The notes below the pieces were generated by a model that worked only from the letters and a program-made list of their open reading frames with translations, made no database searches and was not told where the DNA came from. Of a DNA stretch of 64,000 nucleotides, positions 11,935 to 23,881 are shown piece after piece. The stretch comes from Eonycteris spelaea. Its lineage: Eukaryota > Chordata > Mammalia > Chiroptera > Pteropodidae. The DNA is taken from the NCBI GenBank assembly GCA_003508835.1, contig PUFA01000285.1, positions 310,001 to 374,000 of the forward strand, given 5' to 3'. Every line of letters begins with the position of its first letter. The first letter of the stretch is position 1. Made by a program: the position numbers and the translations under genes.

Positions 11935-12245
11935 GCTTATGAAATCCAGGCTCCACCTCTTATGGCAGCATGATCTTTTGGGCAAGTTACTTTACTTTTC
12001 TGAGCCTCAGTTTCCCCAACTATAAAATGGGTCTGATATTTATTGTATATTGTAGGACAGGCACTATTCTAAGTGATATGTATAACCTTCTCTCCTCTTA
12101 GTAACAATCAGATGAAGCAGACTTTTTACCATCCCCATTATATAGATGAGGAAGTTGAGGTGCAAAGATCACATTGCTGGTAAATAAAGTGCCTACTACA
12201 GAGTCTAGCACATAGTAAGCATTCAATAAATGTTTATTGAGTCTG
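11935..12245 (+). mobile_element. MIR interrupted by an inverted MIR
   Basis: 11943-12040 is plus-strand MIR head and middle (aggctccacctcttatggca, then ctcagtttccccaactataa). 12045-12185 is a minus-strand MIR (ggcactattctaagtgatat, then ccccattatatagatgagga). 12189-12245 is the plus-strand MIR 3' end (tagcacatagtaagcattca, then ataaatgtttattga). The order is explained by one MIR inserted into another. Confidence 0.7.
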
Positions 12246-12359
12246 AATACCTCCTTCACCTAAATGTCTGCTACATTTACAATCTATGCCTTATAGTTTC
12301 TACTTTAACTCTCCTCTGAGAATATTGAATATATCAATCTTATCTTCAAATCTGGGTTT

Positions 12360-13060
12360 ACTTTTTAAACTATGTGTTATAGAAATTTTAAACATATGTA
12401 AAAATAGTATAATAAACCTCTACTTACCCTTTATCAATTCATGACCTATTATATTTTGTCAATATCTCTACCTATTCCCTCTCCTGGCCTATATGAGTTT
12501 GAAGTAAATTCCCAAATCATATTATTTTAGTCATATATTTCAGTGTGTATCTCTAAAAGAAAATGACCTCTTTTAAAAAATAACCATAATAATATTATTG
12601 TACTTAAAAATTAATAAGTCCCTAATATTACATATTCAGTTAGTATTCAAACTTCTACTTGTCTCATAATGTTATATATATATTTTAAGTTTGTTTGTTT
12701 GAATACGATCCAATAAAGTCTGATAATCTATAGGCTCCTCCTTCATATTTATTTCATTGCAGTTTATTTGTTGAAGAAACCAGTCTGTAGAGTTTCACAG
12801 TCTGGATTTTGCTAATTGTATCTCTGTGGTAGCATTTAACATGTTCATGTGTTCCTCTGTTCTCTGTATTTCATGTAAACTGGAAATTGGATCTATGTTC
12901 CAATCAAATTTAGCTTTACTTTTTCAACAAGACTACTTTAGAGGTGATGTATTTTTCTCTCGGAGGGACATCATGTCTCGTCTTTCTCAGCCATTGATGA
13001 TCAGTGACTAGATCCATTGATTCTTTAGGGATTGTAAAATAGTTTTTCAAACTGGATTTT
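12360..13060 (-). mobile_element. Old L1 3'-region fragment
   Basis: Minus-strand L1 3'-terminal sequence, diverged and AT-rich. Plus-strand landmarks include 'gtatctctaaaagaaaatga' near 12548, 'attcaaacttctacttgtct' near 12645 and 'cagtctggattttgctaatt' near 12800. It has the same general layout as 27420-27830. Confidence 0.6.
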
Positions 13061-13222
13061 AATTACCTTGAAGGCCCGTTCCTCAGGATGCTTATCCCAG
13101 GGTGAACACAAAAAAAGATTTCAGTGAGAATTTGTACTAGTTACTGAATTCTTGCTTCTCTTAGACATCCTTACGCACTGATTGGTCCTTAAGTAGTGGC
13201 CCTAAAAGAAAGAAAGGAAAGT

Positions 13223-13255
13223 AGGGAGGGAGGGAAGGAGGAAGGAAGGAAGGAA
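13223..13255 (+). repeat. Purine (GGGA/GGAA)n tract
   Basis: 33 consecutive purines made of AGGG and GGAA units, preceded by a further A/G stretch from 13205. Such tracts can adopt triplex structure and carry tandem ETS-type GGAA cores; neither is shown here. Confidence 0.85.
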
Positions 13256-13744
13256 TGGCTCTCCCTGGGAAGAGATATTAAATTGTCCCCTTGGCTCAGA
13301 AGCCGCACCATGGGCTCAGTGCTCTTGTGTTCTTTCTTTTAATCATCAGTCATTCTGAGGGCATTTGGTGTGTGGCATGATAGGAAGAGCACTGAGAGTG
13401 GTCGAGCAGCTAGGTGCTAACCTGGATCTGCCAGGATCCCAGTGAACTCAGGCAGTGACCGGTCATAATCTATCTCAGAGACCTCTACATAGATGAGAGT
13501 TATGGTTCTATTCAGCTCTAAAGCCAGCTGCCAGTGTTTTGCCCACTGTTAGTCTCAGCTCCAAAAGGCAGGCAGTGTAAGAGAGGGAAAAGTCACAACA
13601 GCGAGGGCTGGCCTCACTTTGCAAGGCTTGGGAAAGGTTTAGTTTTGTATTGAGTGAAAACAAATCATATAGAGACTGTTTGCATATTAGAGTTCTTAAT
13701 TTTATCATTTTCATCCCATTCCTGAGTCACTACATTAAGACTTA

Positions 13745-13960
13745 CTGGTAGAATACTTGGATTCAGAAATCAGACAGAATTGAATCTAGTCCAGGTCCTG
13801 CTGCTCTGTGTGTGTGTGTCTGGGCAAGTCATTAGCTTCTTTGAGCCTCACTTCCCTAGTGTACAAAGCATGAGAATAAAAAGTGTCTAACTTCGTGTTA
13901 TGGTGAGGATGAAATAATGAGATAAGGCACCTAGGTAGGATATTATAAGAAATCAGTAAG
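13745..13960 (+). mobile_element. MIR SINE
   Basis: Plus-strand MIR: tRNA-like head 'gaattgaatctagtccaggt', then 'gggcaagtcattagcttctt', 'tgagcctcacttccctagtg' and 'aggatgaaataatgagataa'. It includes a short (GT)n around 13806-13820. Confidence 0.65.
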
Positions 13961-15714
13961 GTTAGACGGTAGTGTTTTACAATTATCTGTCTCCTGGAAC
14001 GAGTCCCTATGCATTCATACATATGTAGGTAGAAGTGGAGTCTGGAGAGATTTGCAACCTCCTGGCCGTCTTGAGGCTTCTTCCAGGGTGGCCCACCATT
14101 CCGTTCCCTAGTGGAAATTTGAGTGACTCCTTTGCTCTTATCCAGTGCTTCTCCTGGCAGTCATTATTGTGTGGAATATCCTAGTCAGATATAAGATTCT
14201 TGTCACCCTTATGTTTTGAGTGAAGAAGCCAGCTTCTGGCCACTCCAGTGAAATTAAAGGCACATAGGGTCTCAGAGGTAGAAGGAGCCCCTTGGGTCAC
14301 CAAGAGCAACATCTCTGGCAAAGCAGTCATCCCTTCTAGAGAGTCCTGCCAGGTGGCTACCAGCCCAGACCTATATATATACCTCCAGTGATGAGAAATT
14401 CATTGTCTCTCAGACAGTACGTTTATTTCACTGTTGGCCTCTTCTGCAGTTAAATAGAAAGGCCTTTCTTCATTTTATCTGGAATCTGCCTCTCTCTTAT
14501 TTCCACTTGTCGGTTCTGGTGCTCTTTTCATTGTACCACACTGCTATGGAAGAGGGTGATTTGGGAGCGGGGTAGTAATATAGATGGAGCCTCTGCTCCT
14601 AGTGGCACTGTGTTCTAGAGAGAGCTCCCCGAAGCGGATGTGCCACATAGCAAAATCCCAGCCAAGGATGTGGCACTGCTTTTGTGTGGACATTGGTAGA
14701 GACCTTTCTGTGAGTGTCAGAAATGGAGTATAATTCTCTATTAGGCAGTGTTAGATTCAGGTAGTTTGGTAAGACATGAAGGGGCCTGATTGGGGAACTG
14801 CCTTTAAGCTTAAGAGCTATGAATTGGAGCCTAGTGTGAGGTGTTAACCTTTCCACATGCCCCCCTCCGCTGTGCGGCTCTCTCAAATGTCTTTTGTTAT
14901 GCTCCCACGTGAGTGGTGTTCACCCTGGCCTTATTTAATGCCATTCATCCTTGCACTTTCCCATTCCTACAGCCAGCAGGAAAAGAGACTGCGACATGTA
15001 GGCTATGTGTCAATGCCTGGCAGTTTGTCAGCCTTAGAAAGCTGCTTGTGGGCTGAAAGCCCATGATACCAGCAGTGATGCAGAGCCTGCATTCCTTGGG
15101 CTCCTGGGAAATGCCCTCCTACAATGGTGACACAGAAAAGCAGGAAAGAATCTTCGTTTCACCTGTACCAGACCCCACTTGCTAAAGATCTTTGGCCCTT
15201 ACCATGCATACCTGTGAAATTCCCCTAATTCTGAATCCTTAGTGGGACCAGATAGTTATTCATCAGGGGTGAATATGGACACACAGGTTGCCATTTCCTT
15301 GTTGGTTGACCCCTATCAAAGGCAACAGTAAAAATTCTAGTATTCCTCAATTATAGTGGAATGCCCATTCCAAAACCAGAGTAATAAATTAGGCTTTTTG
15401 ACATTTCTGTGGGAGGAAGAGGTCATATTGAATAGCCTGTTTTGGGGTGACTAGATAACTCTGGGAATATGTACCAGGTATTACTCTCCTTTATCTTTGA
15501 GATGCAGGCACAAATGGCTTCAGCTTGTCCTGATGTTTGTCACCACATGCTGTGCATCAGGAGGTCCTGAGTGGAAAGGTCACAGGAGGTCAGTGCTGCA
15601 GAGGACGAGAGGCCCATTTACTCTGTCTTAGCCTATGTGGTACAAGGTAGCTTTAGAGCAAGACAGGAGAATTAGAAGAGGTTGAACCCCTGATAATTTG
15701 AAAAGCATGAAGAA

Positions 15715-16180
15715 ATGTAGAGAAATAGAAAAAAATATTCATTATCCTACTACCCAGAGGTCACTGTTATAAACATTTTGGCATATTTCTTTCCTGTATT
15801 GTTAATGTATTTTTCTTTACAGAGATTATACTATAAATACAATTTTGTGCCTGTTTTTTTTTTTTGTTCACTTAACATGATAAGCATTTTAAGTTAAAAA
15901 AAAGTTTATAAATATCTTTTTTAAATGACTCCACAATGTTCCATCATGTGAATATTTATAATTTACCACTTCCTTTATGTTGGGCATTTAGATTGTTTCT
16001 TTTTGGTTCTTTTTTCCTTTCAGATATAATTAATGCAGTGATAAACATAGTAGGGCTTAAATCTTTGTCTGCATTTTAGATTATTTACTATAATAAATTT
16101 CTTTAAATAGAATTATCTTGTCAAAGGGTGTGCTTATTTTTAAGATTATTACTCTCCAAAAAAAAAAAATGTGTATTGCT
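15715..16180 (-). mobile_element. Old L1 3'-region fragment
   Basis: AT-rich minus-strand L1M-type sequence with the plus-strand series 'cagaggtcactgttataaac', 'ttcacttaacatgataagca', 'gggcatttagattgtttctt' and 'gcagtgataaacata', matching the usual order in inverted L1 3' regions. Confidence 0.55.
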
Positions 16181-16239
16181 TTATATTTGCTCAGCTTTAT
16201 TGGGACCCAGTCTGGGTTCTGATAGAGGGACTCTTATGT

Positions 16240-16660
16240 GGAACAGGATTGAGGAAGACTTTCTTAAGAAGGATTTTTAGGCCACATTCTGAAGGTGTTG
16301 CGTGTTAACTAGGGTGGAAGCACATGGGGATGGAGGGGAGAGACTGTCCTAGATACCCAGGCAGAGAAGCAGAATGTACAGATGCTCCAGAGTTGCTAAT
16401 GAGCATGGACCTAGAGGAGCTGAGGCCAGAGGATGGAAAGGATGGCGTAAAATGGACAGGAACAGAAGGCAGGGCAGGAGCAGAATGTAGACTTTACCCT
16501 AACAGCAGTTGGAAACCATAAAGGGGCTTTAAGCAGGCCAGTTACCTGATGAGACTTGCATTCGAGAAAGGTTATTCCGACTGCTGGGTAGAGGGTGGGT
16601 TGCACAGGGCAGGAAGGGATGCCGGGAGACTAGTTAGGACTGTTGCACAAGAAGGATTCC
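16240..16660 (+). mobile_element. Old mammalian repeat, shared family (copy 2)
   Basis: Same family as 8600-9000, with recognisable 'ttggaaaccataaaggggct', 'taagcaggccagttacctga' and 'ggttattccgactgctgg'. Diverged and non-coding; family not named. Confidence 0.4.
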
Positions 16661-18116
16661 TCAGACTGCTAAATTGATAGGAGATATTACATTTTATTGA
16701 AATTTCCATTTCTTTAATTCCTGCTGAGGTTGGATATTTTTATGTTGGTTTGCCAACTGTATTTCATCATTTGTGACTTGACTCTATGTCCTAAAGGCTC
16801 TTGAGTATTGAGGCACCATCATTGCAGACTTTAGAAATGGTGTGGTCAGACACATAAGTCAGCTTTGCATCGGAGCCTTTGGAGACCAGGCAAGGTGAGG
16901 TGATGCCCTGGATCACTTCATCCTCTGCTCTCTCCAGTCCTACTAAAGCATCAGGACCAGGTCCTTAGAAAGCACAACTCAACAAGCTCTGGACCTACTG
17001 ATCAGAAAGAACAGTAAGAGTGGCTGTGGAGGTCACTTTTCTGCCATTAGATTTAGAGGAAGAGGCTCAGAGTGCAGCAACTTAATTTAAATCAGGGAAT
17101 CCTTGGTGATTGGAGCAGCTTTATTTTATTTTTCAAATTTATTTTTTATTTTTTGATTACAGTTTACATTTAATATTATATTAATTTCAGTTGTATAGCA
17201 TAGTGGTTAGAAGTTTATATAACTTTTGAAGTGATCCTCCCATAAGTCTTGTACTCACTTGACACCATACATAGCTTCTACAATATTATTGACTCCAAAT
17301 TCCCGTGACTATTCTGTAACTGTCAATTTGTACCTCTTAATCCCTTCACTCCTCTCACTCAGTCTCCCAACCCTCCTTCCATATGGTAACCATCAGTTTG
17401 TTCTCCATATCCATGAGTTTTTTTCTGTCTTGTTTGTTGATTTATTTTGTGTTTTTAGATTCCACACACAATTGAAATCATACAGCATTTGTCCTCTTTC
17501 TGACTTATTTCACTTACTTGAGGTCCATCATGTTGTTGCAATAAGATTCATTCTTTTTTATGGCCAAGTGATATTCCATTATATATACCAGTTCTTTATC
17601 CATTCATTTTTTATTAGAGCATTTAATCCATTTACATTTAAAGTAATTATTGATAGGCATGTAGTAATTGCCATTTTATTTATTGTTTTGTAATTCTTCT
17701 CTGTTCCTTATTCTCTTGTTCTCTTTTCTTGTATGTTGATGACTTTCCATAGTGCTGTGTTTGGATTCCTTTCTGTATTTCTTGTATATTTCTTATAGAT
17801 TTTTGGTTTGTGGACAATGTTCATCACATCTACCAGGTTTGTGTTATAGCAGTCTATTTTAAGTTGATTATTGCTTAAGTTCGAACACATTAAAAAACTA
17901 CTATTTTAACTCCTCGATGTTTATTTTTTGCCATTATTTTTTACTTCTTTCATGGGTTTGTGTATTCCTTAATTTACTGTTGTAATTACACATAATCTTT
18001 CTTTTTTTAACCTTTGTTCTAGCTTTACTTGTTGATTGATCCACTATTTTTGTTATGTGCTTATCTATTTCAGTGAAATTCTTTTTTCTTTGTGATATTT
18101 TCTTGTTAATATATAT

Positions 18117-18171
18117 TTCTCCTTCTCCTTTCTCCTCCCCTTCCTCCTCCTCCCCCTCCTCTTTCTTCTTT
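18117..18171 (-). repeat. Polypurine tract of HAL1 (sense strand)
   Basis: 55 consecutive pyrimidines on the plus strand, so a G/A-rich polypurine run on the HAL1 sense strand just after the ORF1 end. L1 3' UTRs are known for a G-rich polypurine tract; this seems to be its counterpart. Confidence 0.75.
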
Positions 18172-19180
18172 GAGTCCCTTTAACATTTCTTGTAATACTG
18201 GTGAATAATAACTACTTCAGCTTTTTCTTACTAAGAAGCTCTTTATCGCTCTTTCAGTTCTAAATGACAGCCTTGCTAAGCAGAATAGTCTTGGTTGTTG
18301 GCCCTTGCTTTTTTTCATTACTTTGAATATTTGTGCCAGTCTCTTCTGGCCTGCAAAGTTTCTGCTGAAATCAACTGACAGTCTTGTGGGAGCTCCTTTA
18401 GGTAACTAGCTACCTTTCACTTGCTGCTTTTAGGGTTCTCTATTTGTTCCTTCAGCTTTGACATTTTAATTGTAATGTGTCTTGGCGTCGTCTATTTGGG
18501 TTCATCTTTGTTTGGGACTCTGCACTTCTTGGACTTGTATGTCTATTTCCTTCACCAGGTTAGGGAAGTTTTCAGTCATTATTTCTTTGAATAGGTTCTC
18601 AGTCCTTGCTTTTCTCACTTTACCTTCTGTAACTCCTATGATGTGAATGTTGTTTAACACTGGTGTTGTACCAGAGGTCCCTTAAACTATCCTCATTTGG
18701 GGGAGGGATTCTTTTTTATTTTTTGCTGTTCCGATTGGGTATTTACTGCTACCTTTTCTTCCAAATTGCTGATTCGATCCTCTGCTTCATTAATCTGCTG
18801 TTGATTCCATTGAATGTATTCTTCATTTCAGTTTTTGTATTTTTCATTTCTGAACTTTTTTTTGTTCCCTATCTCTTTGTTGAAGTTCTTACTGAGATCA
18901 TCTGTTCTTCCCCAAAGTTCATTGAGCATCCTTATAACCAGTGTTTATGAATTTGCATCTGCTAGATCACTTGCCTCCATTTCATTTTAGTTCTTTTTTC
19001 TGGAATTTTTGCCTGTTCTTTTCATTTGCGGTCATAATTTTCTTTGTCCTCCTTTTGGCTGCCTTTCTCTGTTTGTTTGTTTTCTTAATTGTATTTACTA
19101 TGTCTCCCAGTTTTATCAGAGTAGCCCTGTGTCCTAGGTGTCCTGCAGGGCCCAATGGCACAGTCTCTCTGTTCACCTGA
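18170..19180 (-). pseudogene. HAL1 ORF1, broken
   Basis: LINE-1-type ORF1 remnant inside the HAL1. Codons 1-64 are open on the minus strand at 19176-18982, with a basic Lys/Arg/Asn/Gln-rich end. A coiled-coil-like region (about 18950-18720) and the C-terminal RNA-binding region (about 18650-18200) follow, with frame changes and stops. The intact family member would be a nucleic-acid chaperone that forms a ribonucleoprotein. This copy cannot make it. Confidence 0.65.
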
Positions 19181-21219
19181 GCTGGGTGCTCCAGGGGTGT
19201 TCCTTGTGTGGGTTGTGTGTGCCCTCCTGTTGTGGTTGAGCCTTGACTGTTGTTGGCACATCAGTGGGTGGGAATGACTCTCAAGCTGACTGCCTGTGAC
19301 AACTGGCTGTGACTGCAGTGGATAAGCTACTGTGCAGGAGCCGAATCCATGAAGAGGATTTGCTTTGTGGGACTCTGGTGTCTGCCAAGTCCACCCTTTG
19401 CATGTGTCATTTGTGGCACTAATTGGGTGGTGCTCTTGTGTGGTCTGAAGCCAGCCACCAAATGTGTTTGTTCTGCGGCCTCTTGAGAGGGGCTCTAGTG
19501 CAGGCTAAGGTCAGCTGCAGCCCATGTCCAGCTTGGGGCCTCCTGGTAGGAGCTACAAGGTGATCTGTAGTTGGTAGCTGCCTGTGTTGAGCTTGGCGGC
19601 ACCTGAGAGTGGTTATCCTGCAAACAGGCCAGTTGCTATTAGTGCTGGGCTTGGGGCCACTTAGCAAGAGATACAGGGTATGCCAAGGCCAGCTGCTGCT
19701 TGTTTGGGGTTGTGAACCTTTGAGAGATTTTAGAAAAGTCTGCAGTGCAGGTTCAGGCTGGCTGCTTGTGTGTACTAGACTTTGAAAGAAGTTTGGGCAG
19801 GGTGCATGAATTGGGTGGGGTAAGGTCTAAGAGAATCATCAGGGTGGAGCAAAAGTGGTGTTAGCCAGGTTGATGGAGATTCACATTTGGCTCTTACCTG
19901 CACTTGCAGGCTATGTGTGTTTCTCAATAAAGGAACAATGGTGCCTGCCAGCATTTTAGTCCAAGAGAAGAGCTACCTCTTTAGCCCTCACCCTGAAGCC
20001 AAACAATTCAGTTCTTTCCCATTAGTCCCTGGTGCTTTTCAAATTCCTGTCCCTTCTCTGGAGCTTAGGGCAAGTGTTTGTAAGTGAGTCTGTGCTGTGA
20101 CCCTTTAAAAGGACACCTGGGTCTACAGAAGCCCTTTGTCTCACCAAATAGAATCCCTGGTAGTTTTCATAGCCAGGTGTTATGGGGACCCCTCTTCCAG
20201 GCACTGATGGCCCAGCTTGGGGTTCCTGGAGTGGGGCTGGAACCTCTGCAGTGATAATAACCTTCTTGATTCTTAACTACCACACATGAGTGTGAGACTG
20301 TATTTTGCATCTTCCCCCTCTTACCAGTCTCAATGTGGCTTTTTTTTATATCCTTAGTTATAGGTGTTCTATTCATCTAGTCTTCAGGTGGTTCACAATA
20401 TTATTCTATAATTTAGTTGTAATTTTGATGTGGTCATGGGAAGTGAGCATAGCATTTACCTACTCTGGCATCTTGACCTGGGGCAGCTTTGTTTTAAAAG
20501 AAGCTCAGCCAAAGATGGTTATTGAAAGCAAGCCATAAGCATTTGCTAGAGTGAAAAAGATGAGTAGAGAATAGAGTCTTCGGTATGAAGTTACCTCCCC
20601 AGACCTGACTCACAGTTCAGCTGCTCCCCCAAAGTTAACAGCATCCAACTTGCCTATGAATATATTTATTAGCTTGCTTATTTGATAGCCACATAGGCTT
20701 CCTGAGGTAAGTGCAGGCAGGGGTTTGCCAAAAATGTACTCTGGTTGGAAAAAGTTTTCTTGGTAGTTGGCTGCTTGCCATGCTGCAGGGTCTTATGCAT
20801 TTTGGTTCCTCTCAGAGGGTGGCTTTGTATGCAGTGCACATGGTACCCTGAGTTCCAGCATAATTGCTATGTGCGAGGTAGCTGAGTATAGTATGGTGGC
20901 TGAGTAATGAACCCACATTTCTCTTTGCAGCTTCTCAATTAGGAAATCACAGGGACCTTGAGCCTGCGTTTCACTTGAGAGTGTTTTCCTCTGCTAAATC
21001 TGGATGGCTTCAGATTTTAAAAATGCTGCCTTCGTAGCTGGCAGCCTTGTCATGGTGCTCTACATACATGGTTATGCCTTTGCTTTAGCTGAAGTCCTCC
21101 TTAGTTGCCTTTTAATTTTACACAAAGACCAGATAAGATATGGCATAAGGTTGAATGAGCTGGGCTACCAGAAGCCTTCCAAAAATTGTTATATGATTCC
21201 TGATGACAAATGTATAGGT

Positions 21220-21430
21220 CAACACATTTTTTTTTTTAATTATAAACTGGTTCTATATATTTTGTACAAAATTTTGGAAAGTTACCCTCCTTTTTCAACA
21301 AAACCAAAATGAAATTAAGACATAATTACTCTCACCTCTAAGCTGTTATCATATTGGAATTAGCTTTCCAGGCTTTTCTTTTTTGCATAGGTATATACTT
21401 TTTAATATAAAAATATGTACTATTTTTATC
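21220..21430 (-). mobile_element. Probable old L1 fragment
   Basis: AT-rich stretch beginning with a T-run and including 'ataaactggttctatatatt', 'tgcataggtatatac' and 'aatataaaaatatgtac', resembling inverted L1M 3' sequence. Low confidence because the landmarks are weak. Confidence 0.35.
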
Positions 21431-21855
21431 ATGACTTTTCCCCCCACTTCAGTTGTGATGAACACTTGCCCACCAACACATTTTTTTCCCTTAGCCAGTA
21501 GCCAAATGTCTTCAGAGTGCAAGCAAGCCATTCTAGGCAGTATGTCACCTTGTGGGATAAGGCTGTCATCTCAATTAGGGTCTTATAGCTTCAGGGCCCA
21601 AATCACATTCTTTAAATATTGTCATAGGTAGCAGATCATCATCTTTTGCAGTGTAGCTTTGATTTTTAAAACAAGCCAATAATTTTTCACACCCCAGAGT
21701 CACATGCTGGGCGAGACCAAACTTGAGATGTGGCTATAGCAAATACGGTTAAGTTTTTCCGGGCAACTTGTATTTGATTGGACAACTATAGTGGCTGCAC
21801 TAGGCTGAACACTTGAAAGACAGATGTAACTGCTGCTTAAGCTTTATAAGTGTGG

Positions 21856-22660
21856 CAGTGGTCCTCAAACCTTAGGGACTGAGGAGAACATCAGAATCTG
21901 CGAAGAAGCTTGATCAAAATGCCCATGAGGCCCAGATTAATAAGGGTACGGGGGAGAGAAGGTCTGAGGGGACATGAACTTATCTGTAATTGTAGTAGAC
22001 ACTGCTCATTTCCTACCCAATATCTGTGCCTCATTCTCCTTGATTTTTTTGCGGTGGCTATGTGCCCAGCTAAAAAATTCTCTTACACAATCTCCCTTGC
22101 AGCTAGGAGTGACCATAGGACACAGTTCTGGCCTATGAGATGGAGGCATAAGCCACTAGGGAGAGCACCTCTTCATAAATAAAATGGCAAAACCCTTTGG
22201 TCCTCATGCCTTCTTCCTGCCGGTTTCATGGACTCTGCCTGCTAAAGCAGCAGCAGCCTTACAGTTATAGGGGTAGAAGCCACAGGCCAATGATGACAGA
22301 GCAAGACAACGAGATCCTGGATCCTTCATGTAATCCTCGAGCGGCTGTTCCAACTCTGCACTGCCTGCCTTTAGCATTCTTCTTGTTCCATGAGAAAAAT
22401 AACCCATCTGTTGAAGTGACTGTTAGGTTTTTTAATTGCTTGCAGCTGAATGCAATCATAACTGATAAGGCAATGTTTTAATATTTTACAAGGGGGAAAT
22501 GTATTACATATTGTGTAATTAAAAATGAAAAATAATTTAAATCCACACAGATTTCTGGGCCCCATATCAGACTCACTGAAACAGAATCTTTGGGGATGGG
22601 ACTCACATATCTGTATTTTAAACAAACTCTCCAGATGATTCTAATGCACAATAAAATGTA
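21856..22660 (+). mobile_element. MER5-like DNA transposon, possibly split
   Basis: 21856-21935 (gtggtcctcaaacctta ... gaacatcagaatc) looks like the left half of a MER5 hAT-type element. 22545-22660 (acagatttctgggccccat ... gatgattctaatgcaca) looks like the right half. The roughly 600 bp between them contain another old repeat-like sequence (cagctaggagtgaccat, then ccactagggagagcacc). Either one MER5 was split by a later insertion or two partial copies lie close together. Confidence 0.45.
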
Positions 22661-23042
22661 AGAATCATTTCCATATGCATTAATGTTATTATCCCTATTT
22701 TATATATGAGAACATGAGGCCCAAGTAGGTTAAACAACTTTACTCAACATCTCTAAGTGATATTTGCATCCAATACTGTCTAGTTCCAAAGTGCACCCCG
22801 CACCCTCCCACCCCAGGGAGGCCCTGGCTTTTCCTCCCACAACACAGCCATGCTACTTCTGAAGGGAACTCCAAAATCGAAGATTCAAAACTGTTTTGGC
22901 ACAGGTTTACATTACTGTCCAAGGACAGCATCACTGCAATGCATGTACCCCAAGAAATGAAGAGATATATGTTTTCTGGCATGTTTGTTAAAAAGCAGGT
23001 TCATAAATTCTTGGACTTGTCTTCTGCTTTTGAAACAAAAGT

Positions 23043-23881
23043 GGGGTGTTTTTTTTTTTTTGGCTTTTTAAAATCACTTTATGAACTTCACAGTATGCAA
23101 TGAGCATCTTTCCATGCAATAGGTAAAACTCTCCTGCTGACAGAAACTTACATATTCAGTCAAAACACAGCATTTTATTAGAAACTGGTAATAGGAGACC
23201 CATGCGGAACAAGTTTGCAATGAAGATACATCGCAAACATGGAAGTCTAGGAAGCAGGTGTGTCTTCCTATTAACTTCAGGGAAAACATCAGCATTCAAG
23301 GCATATGGCAAAACTCATCATGATAGTCCTAGTGAAGGGGTCAGTGCTAACTGCCTGCAGACTATGACTCAACTGCTTTTCCCTTAGCTCTTGCATGAGT
23401 TGTTTCATCTCCACCCCAAGCCTTTCCATATTCTTTTCTCCCATCCTTGCTTGTGGCTCTCCAAGCCTCTGAATCATATCCCATCTATACTGCAGGATGG
23501 GCTGCCTAACACAGAACCGCCTACGATTTCCTCTAAGCACAGTATTCACCAGATCCAAAGGGAGGGCCAAGGGCTCTCCTTTATTAGCATCTTGCTGCTT
23601 TTCATCCTTTTTTTCATTTTCCTAGTTGGCATTTTCCATGTGGAGATTTTTTTCTGCTTGTTCCTCTTTGGATGCTGTTGCTCCTAGGAGACAAGAGAAG
23701 GAACTGGGCCCGTCCTTGCTGTCTCCTCCTCTCACTCTCAGTGAGTACAGCACCGGGGACACTTGGACCCACAGACCCGCTCCTCTTCTGCCCCCACCTC
23801 CTACTCCTGGGGCTGCCTCTGGCCTGCATGCCCTCAGGGCTACGGGGACCTGATATGGAGAAGGGAACAATTAAAGGCTGC
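23043..23881 (-). pseudogene. Processed pseudogene of a BEX1/BEX2-type gene
   Basis: Intronless retrocopy on the minus strand. The relict coding frame runs from 23678 to 23289 (129 codons plus stop) and contains the hallmark BEX segments [34 protein letters not shown] and [13 protein letters not shown] (brain-expressed X-linked) proteins are small eutherian-specific signalling adaptors of about 125 residues. Inactivating changes: the start codon is ACA (23678-23676), an in-frame TAG lies at 23624-23622, and a one-base frameshift after the STDP segment replaces the His/Asp-rich C-terminus, including its CaaX-like end. A 3' UTR with AATAAA near 23177-23182 is followed by an A-tract (T-run at about 23049-23062). 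GAAACAAAAGT at 23032-23042 and 23882-23892 is the probable target-site duplication. The GC-rich 5' part (23690-23881) is the parental 5' UTR. Confidence 0.9.

Larger units (their letters stand above)
17129..20479 (-). mobile_element. Full-length HAL1 retrotransposon with TSD
   Basis: A 3.35-kb minus-strand element flanked by a 17-bp target-site duplication with two mismatches (17112-17128 GGAGCAGCTTTATTTTA; 20480-20496 GGGGCAGCTTTGTTTTA). From its 5' end: a 5' UTR-like region (20479 to about 19180), a decayed ORF1 (about 19180-18170), a purine-rich sense-strand tract (18171-18117), and a 3' UTR that ends in L1-like 'ctatacaactgaaattaata' and an A/T-rich tail. Only about 1 kb follows ORF1, so ORF2 is absent by design, as in HAL1. 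Its mobilisation would have depended on an L1 reverse transcriptase. The plus-strand open frames here, including the 144-codon one at 17259-17693, are shadows. Confidence 0.82.

Noticed and set aside
17259..17693. 144-codon plus-strand open frame with hydrophobic composition
   Set aside because: It is the antisense of the HAL1 3' UTR; the hydrophobic residues come from T-rich sequence.
23289..23570. Functional BEX-like gene from the open 94-codon frame
   Set aside because: The true start codon is lost, an in-frame stop lies upstream, the C-terminus is frameshifted, and the copy is a TSD-flanked retrocopy.
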